Source: Aquila chrysaetos chrysaetos
Taxonomy: Eukaryota; Chordata; Aves; Accipitriformes; Accipitridae
NCBI RefSeq assembly: GCF_900496995.4
Contig: NC_044012.1
Coordinates: forward strand, 22,916,759-22,980,758
Length of the DNA: 64,000 nucleotides
Reading direction: 5' to 3'
Positions 25,701-37,700 of the stretch are shown piece by piece; position 1 is the first letter of the stretch; each line of letters opens with the position of its first letter. The notes under the pieces were generated by a model. The model saw only the letters and a list, made by a program, of their open reading frames with translations, made no database searches and was not told the origin of the DNA. Position numbers and translations under genes: made by a program.

Positions 25701-28700
25701 AGCAAAGGGGAGGAGAGGACAGCTGTTGTATTTAGAACAGGCCAGGTTTGCAGAGATCACCTCGCAAAGCCCATACAGCTGCAGTAAGCGATTACTCTTT
25801 CTCCCTCCCACGGTCTTGTAGGAAACTCAACTCTTCTACCACATTCAGGGATGGAAATCCAAGGCAGCAGCAAAGTGTTATCAGTCCTCCTGCATCCTCA
25901 ACGCAACGTAGCCCATTTATAAGCCAGTGTTTCAACACTGCATGCAGATGAGCTAGCATGGTCAAGCATAAACCATCCTCTCAATGACCAAGAGTAGGTT
26001 CTTGCAGATCACAGCTCTTTCCACTGAAGAATTAACAGATATTCTCGCTCGCTGCACCTTGGTCCTAAGCAAATGGGCATGTAGCAGCATGTCTTGCCAC
26101 TCAAAATGTACCTCCACTAAGGTATCGGAAAAACAACATATCTGAGCCACAGGTAGAAAGCAAAGGATTACATCAGCCAAAGGTAAAAAAAGAAACCATC
26201 TAGTCTATTTTTAGGGAACTGTGAAGGAGTCAAAGACACCAATGGCAGCTGATAGTTCAAATCCTTTTGGTTAATAATGTATATTCTGCACAGAGGCAGC
26301 TTAATATTCTTTTTCTACCCTACAAATGCCTCTTTATCCCTACAACCCTAATTCTGCAGAAATACTGTTCCACCATTAACAGGATTTTATAGGGCCCAGA
26401 GATGCAGGAATGAAAATATAATATGTCAAATCACAGCATTATTGCAAGTCCTTTTCCCTCAGATGTGGCTCCTGCCTTCCTCCATCCTTACAATAATTAT
26501 GTGCCATACACTGTGCACCACTTTCCCAAACCCAGTCATTCACCCAAAAATCTTAACCAAAATGCTCAGCTGCTGCCTTTCACCCTGCCTTGAACCCACA
26601 GGTGCTACTGGTATGGAGAGCAGCCCTAGAGACAAGGGGCTGTCAATGAAATTACTGGGAAAACCCACATTCCTCTCCTCCACAGAGATTTACTCCCTGC
26701 TTGCTTTGTTTCTAGGCTCTTTGAGGCTTAGACAGAGTTTCCACCCTGGGCTCCTCTGCTTGACACACCAGAATAAATCCAAGCATTACAGTGCAAACAA
26801 GCCACCACAGTAAAGCACATGGTGACTCCACCTCATTGTTTCAATAAATGCTTCCAGGTGCAGAAACTGCAAACCCAAACTAAGGGAAAGCCCAGCCAAC
26901 TCACCTGCCACAAGGCACCGACTCAGAAAATTCACTGACTGATGACATGCACGATTCTGTGAAATATAAACTCTTAACAGGGTGTTGCAGACTGTAGCTG
27001 TATGGAAATGAAAGATGTATGCACAGAAGGATCACCCCTCTCCTCGCTTACCCTGCCCTAGAATTTGGAGTTATCTGCACAGCTGAGTTGCAACATGAGC
27101 TGAAGTACATAGCAAAAAGGCAAAAGGAATGATTTTGAGAAAGGTCCATGTGACACAATAATTCCACCGGAGGAAACAACCTTCAATAAAACCTCAAGAA
27201 GCAGCCAAAGTGAAGGGGAATTGATTTTTAAATGCATACATTGGTTTCAAAGACCTTTTGCCACAAAAGGTGTTTCTTCACCTGTAAATAAAGTGTTTTC
27301 CAATACAGCACACCTAAAATTTTGCAGAAGTGTGGTCACTGACACATGCAGGAGGTTGGAGGATTTTCCAGGTTTTAATTGAGCTTATCATGTTTCAGAG
27401 AGCCTAAGATGTCCACTCCTGCAGCAGGAGAGATCTGGACAAACACTTCAGCTCTCAGATGCCTACAGAGCAACCCAAGTCCACATATACTTGTACCCAC
27501 TAAGCCAGTGCATTAAAAGAAAAGAAAGAGCAGAAGCTAAGAGAAGTACATTTATACATCTGGCCTCCGTGTTTTGTGGCAGGCTAGGAGAGGCACACTT
27601 TCATCCTGTTCAAGTGTGTCAGCTCTTCAAAGCAGAGCATAGTGCCCTTTTCAACAGAGCGCCATCTGCATCTCGCCAACACTCTTGTTGCTCTACTTAA
27701 AAATCACCATGTTCTCACAGCCATATGAAATGCAAAAGCACATTCCTCTTTAAATTGATTTTTTTTTCTTTTTCCAGGCAAAGGGCTCAGCAATTTATAT
27801 AAAAAACAATTCTTCCTTACATGGAAAAAAAATTCTCTAATTTTTTAGAAAAAAATGCATGCATTTCTCTAACTATAGGACTATTGTAAAACACTTCTAC
27901 CATCTAATGTGGCTCACAGGAAAAAACCAGAGCAGCTACTGTAAGTAAAAAACTCTTCCTTCCCCCAAGAAGGCTAAAATATGGTCCCAGAGACTTGTAT
28001 GATCATGCAAATAAGTATAGCAATTGTGGTTTAAAACGTTGCCTTCAGCTGCCCTGTCCCTGTTTTCCTTGTTATGCTATATTTCAACAGCTTGGGACAC
28101 TCAAACTCCAGGGAGAAGACTGAAAAATCAGCCACCCTGCTGGTTTGAAACCCCTCCTCTCTTCTGGCATAAAGATCAGAGGCCAAGGTGACAAGTGTCT
28201 TGCAAAAGCCTCTAATGGGTCTAAACACTGGCAGGCGGCTGGAGTCCCTACAAGCGAGGGGTCCCCCTGCATCCAGACCCTCCCAGGCACTGAGCCAACG
28301 GAGAACTTCCAGAAGAATTAAGGTGGCTTTGCAAAGACCTCCTCTTAGAGCAAAGGGCAGCACAAGACACCCTGCAAAGGTAATTCTTCAATAAATGGGA
28401 GACACATACTACCTTTCCTGGCCTCTTGTAGATACATGACTTCATCTCCTGTATTAAAAAAAAAAAAATTTAGGACCAATGGGAACGTTAGAGGGCAGTG
28501 GTGCTTCTCTGCTCCTGGCAATTTTTTAAATCTGCTTTGAATGTTTTCCAGAAGACATACTCTAGTCCAAACTCGGGGCAGCCAGGCTGCCTATTGCCCA
28601 TCTTAAACAGGAGATGTACTAGGAGGAAATAACCAGGAGAGTTTTCCCCCTTTCAAGGCAGTTGCTACTCTATAACCAATTTAATTAGCATGTAACTTAT

Positions 28701-31700
28701 TACACAAAGCTTTATGATACATAACAAAGCTATGGTTACGAACTGCAGGAAAAAACCTGGACAAATTTCTGGGGCAAAAAAAGCATAAAATAGAAAATAA
28801 AGCTAATACATTATAAAACACTTGATGTTTTTCTAAATTTTTTTTTTCCCTGAAGTGGTTTACTTTTTGTCATCAAAACAACAAAAGGTGGATTTATTTA
28901 TTTTTTTAAATTACATAGGCATATGTAATTAATTCCAAGTACCAGAAGTGCAAACAGACAGGAGCCATTCCAGGACTGGCAGACAGTCAAGGATCACACC
29001 TGCTGCAGCATCAATGCAAAACTTACTGTTCTTTAAAAAGCCACACCCAAAATTTGAGAATGTTTGTCCTATGCTGACTGAACTCTTCTGCAAAGTGATA
29101 GGGATTGTGGAGAGACGTTTTCTGTGATATGCAAGTATAATTTTTTCCTCTCCTACCGGAAATTAGTTTCTACACTAAAATACAAGTATGCAAGATAGAA
29201 AGTTGGGTTGTTTTTCTTTCCTGTGGATCTCTCCCACTACACATTTCCACCTGCAACTTTTAGGGGAAGGAGTTCACCAAGAATAATTGCTGTTTCTTTT
29301 TATTGCTTGTGCCTTTTTTAGAACAAGTTTGTCATTTGATAGAAAATCCGACCACAGTCCTCATAATACAATCACTGATGTGTCCCTTTGGAGAAGGATA
29401 GACGATTCAGTAACCGGTTCCCAACCAAGTCAGAAGAAGCCTGGGTTCAAGCTCTAACCCATTCTCTCTCAGAAAGCCGAATAAATGCATGAAATTTAAT
29501 ATTAAAAGTTGACAAGACTGTCATCTGTCTACTCCATTACGTGTCATGAGGGATTTGAGGGGTCACAAGTCCTCTGCAGTCTTTTAACCAGCCTCCACAA
29601 TGAGAATAATTACAAGAATACTTCGGAAATGCTCTGCAGACATACCAACCAACGTACTTGGGCTCAGAACTCATCCTGTAAGCATTCATCAGCTGGTTTG
29701 AAATTGCTTTTCATACTTTTATCTTGCTCTCTGCCAGGTAGCACCTAACAGCGCAGGCACACAGTTTGTTTGCTAATGCACTGCCACCACTCTTCATTCT
29801 TCCTGCTTCTGGTATCACCTGCAGGCAGGGAAAACTGTTTGGGGAGAAAGTGTTTTGTTTCTTTACTTATGTGGACCGAGTTAGTTATTATGGGATCACC
29901 ATTCACGCTACTCCACTCATCTCCTACTAGGGTAACTTGTTTTTCATGTAATTAAGTGCGTTCTTCCAGCCTGAATCTATCTATAGCAGTACCTGCAGAG
30001 TTTACTCAATACCTGTATTTAACTCCCAGCTTCCAAGTCCAAGCTAGAATAGATGATTGTTAAGGTACTGAATGCTCAAGAAGAGAAATAGGAAACGCTA
30101 TGCACATACAAATACCGCACATTAAGCCTCTCCTTTGGTTTGCTCTGAGGCCATCTGTGCTGCAAATTTCTCTTTAGCATTAAAACTTTTAGTACTTGCT
30201 TCTTGGTTGCCTTTGACCAAGATTTGGAGGAGTTGTTGATATGCAGGAAGGCAGAACTGCCATCCAGAAGAATCTCAACTAGCTGGGATCTAACCGCATC
30301 TGCCAGTACTGCCAGGGCAGTTAGAGAGGATGACACCACACCAGATGTCTCAGAGATGCTCAGTGGAAAAGCAAGCAGTGACTGTCAACCTGCAACCAGC
30401 TAAATTCTCACTGGATGGTAAGGAAAAGCACATATCCCACGAGGTCAGGGCAGCCCCAAGACAGAGCCCGGAGAGGTAGTCCATCTATATCCTTGTAAAC
30501 TTTCAAGGCTTGAGTGAACAAGGTGCTAAGCAACCTCATCTAGCTTTAAATTTAGCCCTGCTCTGAACAGGGGTTTGGACCAGAGTCTTGCTGAGGTCAC
30601 TTTGTGCCTAAATCTTCACATAATTTTAAGTTCAGTGGTATGCATTGCAACACTGTACTGCAGCAAGCCCGAGCAACTGTTTGTTGATGCAGTCTGGACC
30701 GGCGCTTGCCAGTCTGCTGCAAAATAAAAAGCAGAACCAATTCATGAATGCCATCAATTTCTTCATAAAAGTTATCACAAATAATGGCATATAGATTTAG
30801 AAATAGGTGCTTTATTTGACATAACCTCAATAGGTGCCATTGCTACAAAAAGTATTATAAAATTGCTACTTAAATTATTTTTATGTGCATCTTGGTTATT
30901 TTTCCATATTACGACCCATGTAACCCATGTATATGAAGAAGTCTCCAGTCTTGCTGGTTATCCTAGGAAGCTGCTATCTATGCCAGGGACGGTCTAACAG
31001 ACCACAGCACTCCCTTTCAGCATTACGATCTTTGCTAACAAACAGCCACAGACCAGGTGAACCTAGGTTGCAAAGGAGCCTAGGTAGAAAGCACAGGTAA
31101 CCCAAATAAAGAGATGGAGAAGAAATCTGAGTGGATGTGGCCAAGGAAACGTGCTATGCAAGAAATGTGCAGCAGAGATCTGTGTGTGTGAGAACAGAGC
31201 AAGAGTGTACTTGTCAAGTCAGAAGAAAGGGATGCTGCAAAGGTTCAGACTTAAAATGAGAGCCTGGCTGAAGGGTTTGCTGTTTAGATAGAGAGAAAAG
31301 GCCAGTTTTTAAATGAAGAATGAGCAAGCCTTAAAAATTAGACTTTGGTGAAGACCCGCAAGAATCCTCAGTTTGAAGGGGACATGTTTCTAAACATGCC
31401 TTCACGTGAAAGGCACTCATGTTCCTGAAACTACAGAAGGGTTTATATTCCATGTGAAGTCAGTGGGGAAAGGCACCACACACTCACGGGACCAAAAAGA
31501 ACCGCTTAAACACTTAGACACAGGGCTGTAGCAGCCATCCCCAAAATTGCCGTCACCCTTGCACATCTAACAGTAGAAGCAACAGGGAAGACAGCATCTT
31601 AGGATGTCGTTGGGAGTGCAAAGAAATTAAGTAAGCAGAACTCTAAACAGCAACACTAGCAAGGGGAGCTATCAAAGAATGAAGCGATCGTATTAAGGGC

Positions 31701-34700
31701 ACCAGGGAGCAAGCCAGCCAGGCAGGACAACTAGATAGGTTCTGTGTTCATGCTTCAAATCTGAATGAGTCACAAGCAGAACACAATTCACACCACATTT
31801 TCCTTTATAGATGTATAATGTCAAGACAGACTCATTTCTCCCAAGGGAAAAAAACCCCAACATTTCTGCAGGAGAAGGGGGAGTTAAACTCATTTTCTCA
31901 TCTGCAAAATGCACTTGTTATTACCACTTCGTCTGTATATGTTGCCTGCTTTTTCACCTACCTACAGAGGAACTCCAGCACCGGGACGTAATTAAAGAGT
32001 TCAAGAACATTTCCATTTAAAAGGAAATGTTTACCCTCCTCACTTTTTACATGTCTAACCTTTCCAAAGGAGTATTATACAGCAAGCAAAATTAGCCCGT
32101 GGGAGTTGATAAGCCTTGGGATTGATTTTCGATTCTCGAACCCAGCTGAAATAATGCTGCCTCCAAACCACAAGTCAAAACCACATGAGACATGCAGTAC
32201 CTGCTCCATCAATGTCCGATGGGACCACTGAACACCCCCAGCACATAGGCAGGTGTCCCAAATGCTGCACACACAACCTCAGAGCACTATCTGCTCTGCA
32301 GGCTACCTATTACTTGGCTCAGTAACTCCTGGGAGTGGATGAAGCCCCCAACTGAGGAATGAAATGAGAGAAGGAAAGACTAGCACCTCTAACAGGACTG
32401 AAGGTTATGGGATCAAAGATCTAGCCAGTCCAGTATGGTGCCTCCAACGTCCGCCGACAGCAGATACAGAGGGAGAGCCCAAGAAAACAGTCCCTCCGTT
32501 GCAATTAACACGCCCCGCCATGCTCTCAACCCTCAAAAATTTGTGTCTTAGGGACCTCTTTGTCCATACTTGAGACTTTTTAGTGTCACTCTCTCCATTG
32601 ATTTGTCTTCCATGAATTTGTCCAGTTGCTCTTTGAACTCAGGCAAACTTCTAATGTCCACAGCCCTCGTTTTCACCATCTGAAGAACTTGGTATCATCA
32701 GTGACTGTGCAGCTTCGTTAGCAAACTTTGTCCTGATCACTTCTGGGCAGAAGGAAACAGATCCTTCAAACTTCACTGTTTTTTTCCTTCCCTGTGGAAC
32801 TGACCACATATTTTAACTTTATGCTCATCTTCAGCAGATTGCTGATCCATGCAAAGGCGGCTATCGCATTACAGCTGCAAAGTTCCCTCAAGAGCCTTTG
32901 GCGAGGAACTTTTATTAAACACCACTGGCAAATCTAAGCAAGCCACACAAAACCAGATCATCTCTCCGTATGGCTGCTAAGTCCCTTGCAGAGCTCCTAC
33001 AGACTTGCATGCGCAACTTCCTTCATATATCAAACATATCTCTCCTTACATCACATTTATCAATGTATCCACTAGCACCATTATTTAGAACAAGCTTTTT
33101 GATTTTAAGCTGATTAAGAAATGTTCCCACACCAGCACACACCAACCTCACCCATGGTGAACATACCACAAAAAGCTGATTCTGGTTTATGAATAGGAAA
33201 ACAGACCACATGGGGAAATGATTTGCCCAGATCAGATATCAAAACCAGAACAATCCATACACCCTAGCTCAGTTTCCCAATTTAATCATAACATATATTA
33301 TCTTCCACTTCTTCCAGCAAGTTTTCCAGGTGTGTAAAGCAACATAAAAGTATCAGCATTCAAGAGAGGGACAAGCTTTGAAATAGAACCAGGGCAAGCC
33401 TGCCCTAGCAAGATAACGATGGTCCAGTGTTCATTTCTGCACTTTCAAATTCAAAGGAAACCGTGAATGGAATTCCAGCTTTATTCCTCAGACAAATTTT
33501 TAAGCTACAAAGAGATCCCCAGAAATCAGTTTTATCCCCAAGATTTCAATTAAAATATTGCCAAATCTTTTTAGTGAGTTCTAACAAAACAAGTGAAAGA
33601 GAATGACTTTGAGCAGGCTACATCAAATGCAGTCTCAATAGTCCATGTAGCCCACCTAACCCTTACTCAGAGATCCTCAGAAAAAAAGCATGCCAAGTTA
33701 CAAAGCCAGCTTTTCTTCATTCCTCACCCTACCCATTACTCCAAGCAGCTCGGAAAGTACAGAAGGAGATACAAGAGATAATCAGAGCAGTAATGTCAGC
33801 AGTACTTGAATAAGCTATTATGGGAGACCTCTCCTATTGATCTGCTAATAGCCTCTTCAAACAGACCTCACACTCCAGGAACAGGAGAGCTGTGGTAAGA
33901 GGGTCCCAGTCAGAAAGCAATTACATTAGCTGGACATGAGCTCACTTGTTTTTCAAGAAGATGGAGCTACTTCTCAGGTCAGCATGCACCTTGGCTTTTG
34001 TTCCTCTCTCAATACAGCTTTGTTCTCTCTGACCAGGTTTTGAGGGCAGACCTTTCAAAAAGTGGGACTTGGCACTGATTTTCAGCAAACTCACGGGTAC
34101 TGCTGCTGTGTGACATGGTATGCAATACAGTTCGGAAGATGGCTCCCTCCTCCTCTACTGACGCTTGTCTGAGCTGCACAGCTCTGGGCACTTTACTTCA
34201 CAGGCTTCTTTTAACATTTCCTCTTCCATTTCACATCATCAAAGTTCACATTACAGAGAACAAAAGCAGTCATTCCCATGAAAACTCCGCTTCTGCATCT
34301 ATCCATGACAGACACTTTCTGCAACAGTCAAGTATTCTGCCCATTCTCGTTCCAAATAAATCAGAATTTATGGCTCCTGCCATTTCCATTAGTCTGACAA
34401 ACTTATCAATCTGACATCTTCCCACTTCTTCCAGTGTAACGCAAAAAAAGGAGAGCAATTTTTTGTGAACATCAGAAATTTGGAAGCATTTAAAAGTCCA
34501 GAAGATGGCCTTAAGAAAGCTGGCAAGGTTGTGGGAAACATGCCAGGCACCTCTAAATCTCTGGTTCACTTTGTTTTCACCTAGAATTTATTCACAACAT
34601 GGACAGACTGTTACTGCATCTCCTGCCAATACCTGGCTACAGTCAAACATGCCTGCAATTTAGGGGCATAGGCTTAATTACACTGGTAAATTAAAGCATC

Positions 34701-37700
34701 CATTTTCCCTGGCTCTAGAAGAACAGAAAGCATCTGGGCAAAAGATACAGGCTACTGGCTGACACATATTTGCTTTCCAAGCAGTAAAACATCTACAGCT
34801 TTCCAAAATAACCACTCATGTCACAAATAGTATCCATAACAGCCTCTTAAAGTATGTAATTTGCACTGGGATGACAAGTAAAATGCTTCAGGTTTGTGCA
34901 CTGACACTTTCAAAATATATAGCCTAATGCTTTCTCTGTGGCACATGCTACCTTTGTGTATACAAACTACAAGCATCCAGCGGCCCTAGTTGCAATGAAT
35001 TCATAAAATTTCTCAAAATAATTCATTTCTGGCACAAGGACCAAAGGACATCAAATTAAGTTACCCCAGGGAATGCCCCAAACAGTTACTCTCTATTCAC
35101 TCTCCCTCTTCTGCCTATGGCTGTACCAAGTTTGGTCAGAAGTCCCTCTCAAACATTTATTTTTCTGGAGGAAGGGCCCTAGTCTGTTTACTCATTCTTC
35201 AAATGGAAGCCAGCCCATACCTTTGATTATTCACAGTGCCCTTCTTCATATGCTTTTCAATTCTGTACTTTTTTCCAGCAGAAGCAGAACTGCACTCAAT
35301 ATTCAAGTGCAGGTGCATGACAGACATGGCATAGCAAGGACACCTGCAATAGTAACACTAATTCCTAAGATCAATTGGCTTTTGATCATGAGTATCAAGA
35401 TGATATTTAGAAGTGTTTAACCTCAAATTGTTTCTTCTGAAGAGCAAGAAGCACCTTCAGGGCCTACCATCATTTACAGAAAAGTCAAACTGCCCATCTT
35501 CCCATAGGATCAGTTCGTCTACACCGAACATCAGCCAATTTCATGCAGTTTCCCACTACTTCCTCAGCTTTGTTTTTAACCTCAACAGCACCGCTTATTG
35601 GATGTCAAACCTGTATCCCACCACTTGCTTCTAAGACTCCAGAATTACCACATTTCACAATAACGGGCAGAACCTGTCGTGGATAGCACGCTAAACTTAA
35701 TTAAAAAATCTGTAAAAAGGTAAAAACAGCAAGTGACAAAGTTGAATGACAGTCACAAAATTCAACGTCACTAAACACAAGCTCTCACACTGAGGGGTGG
35801 AGACATTAGAGGGAATGCACCAAATTATGTAGACACCATGACCTCCCTGAATCAGCCATTAACACTCAGGAAACCTCTTGGGAGTCACAGCAGACCACTC
35901 TTTACATCATCAGCCAAATACGCAGAGGTGTCAAAGATACAGTATCAGAAACCCTATGGGAAGAAGTAGCAAACAACCAGAGAGACCTTTCTATGCCACA
36001 ACACAAAGCCACGGTGCTCATGTATCGCCCCATCCTAAAGATTACAAGTAGCCTAGAGGAGGGTAACAGCAAAGAAAGATATATATGGAATATATTCCAT
36101 ACGAGGCACTAAACACAGATGGGTCTTCAGCCTCAAAAAAAGCAGGAATCTAAAGCAGTATAAATATAACTGACAAGTGGACATGGAAAAGTTACTCACT
36201 AGTTTCTCAAGTAATGGGGATTAAGGAGATGTATGTAGAAAAATACCAGTTTGTATTGGGTCTGGCTGAGATGGAGTTAATAGTCCCCATAGCAGCCCTC
36301 ATAGAACTGTGCTCTGCATTAGTAGCTAGAGAGGTGGTGATAACACACCAGTGTTTTGGCTACTGCTGAGCAGCACTGGCACAGCATCAAGGCTGTCTCC
36401 CCAACATTTTTGCCCCCTCCCTCAATGGCAGGCTGGGGCAGGGCAAGATCTTGGGAGGGGACATAACCAGGACAGCTGACCTAAACTAACCAAACAGATA
36501 TTCCATACCATATGACGTCAGCCCAGATATAAAAGCTAAGTAAAGGGAGGCGGAAGGGAAGGCATTTTTTGTCTTCCCGAGCAACCACCACGCGTACTGA
36601 AGCCCTGCTTCCCAGGAAGTGGCCAGACATCGCCTGCTGATGGGAAGTAGAGAATAATATCATTTGTTTTTCTTTGCTTTCGCGCGCGACCTTTGCTTTC
36701 ATTTTATTAAACTGTCCTTATCTTGACCCACGAGCCTTTTGTTATATTTTCTCCCCCCTGTCCAGCTAAGAAGGGGGAGTGATAGAGCGGCTTTGGTGGG
36801 CACCTGGCACCCAGCCAGGGTCAACCCACCACAGTCCTTTTTGGCGCCCAACGTGGGGCAAGACAACGGCAGTTTTGCATTAAGCGTGCCTTAGCTAGTT
36901 ATTAAGTGGCAAGCTCCTGTGCAGGTCACGGAGCTTGTTGGCTGCTTGCTTATCTCTATCTTGCTGAGTTTGGGAACATGGTAATGCAAATAATGGCTGT
37001 GTGCTTTGCCTTGGCACTGATGGTTTTTTTGTGCTGCGGGAGCTATCTTGTGGGGAGAATGAAGGAACTCGGGAACATGCTAATACAAATAATATCTATG
37101 TGCTTTGTCCTGGCACTGATGGCTTTGCTGTATTGTGGAAGCTATCTTGTGGAGGAGATGAGGGAACACATCTCCCTCTCCCTACCAGGCATTGATGTGA
37201 ATGGTTTTATTATGCAGGCTCCTGAGGTCCTTGTTCACCCTTATGTGAGTTGTTCAATACTAATAATTAATACTGGTGGTGTATTATGGGTATTGTGGAA
37301 TCTGGTCTCATCCTGGTATAAGAGAAGACAAGTTTCGGGTGAGGCAATACTGAAATGTGCCCTCAAGCGACCGGTCCCTGGGTGGCAGGGTATATGGAAG
37401 GATTTGGGCAGATTCCTAGGACGGTTATCACCTCCCATAATCTGGGACTTTACACCTGAACAGGCAAGTAACCCTGGCAAACTGGCGCGCCACCTGATAG
37501 AAGGGTGCCTTGCCTATCCCAATGAAAACCAGCAGCTTCTCGCACTGTACTGGGGCTTGGCCTATGCCTACCAAGCCATAGTTCAACACTCTCAGAGGAC
37601 CATGGTTGAGGCAGGGACCCAGACTGCATCTGAGGACACCATGCTTGAGACAGGGACCCAAACAACAACAACCACCACAGTAATTGCCCCAGTAGTGAAA

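Noticed and set aside
36481-36702. 73-codon antisense frame, repeated at 42643-42864
   Set aside because: Appears twice only because the LTRs are identical; it runs through the LTR promoter and poly(A) regions and has no domain.
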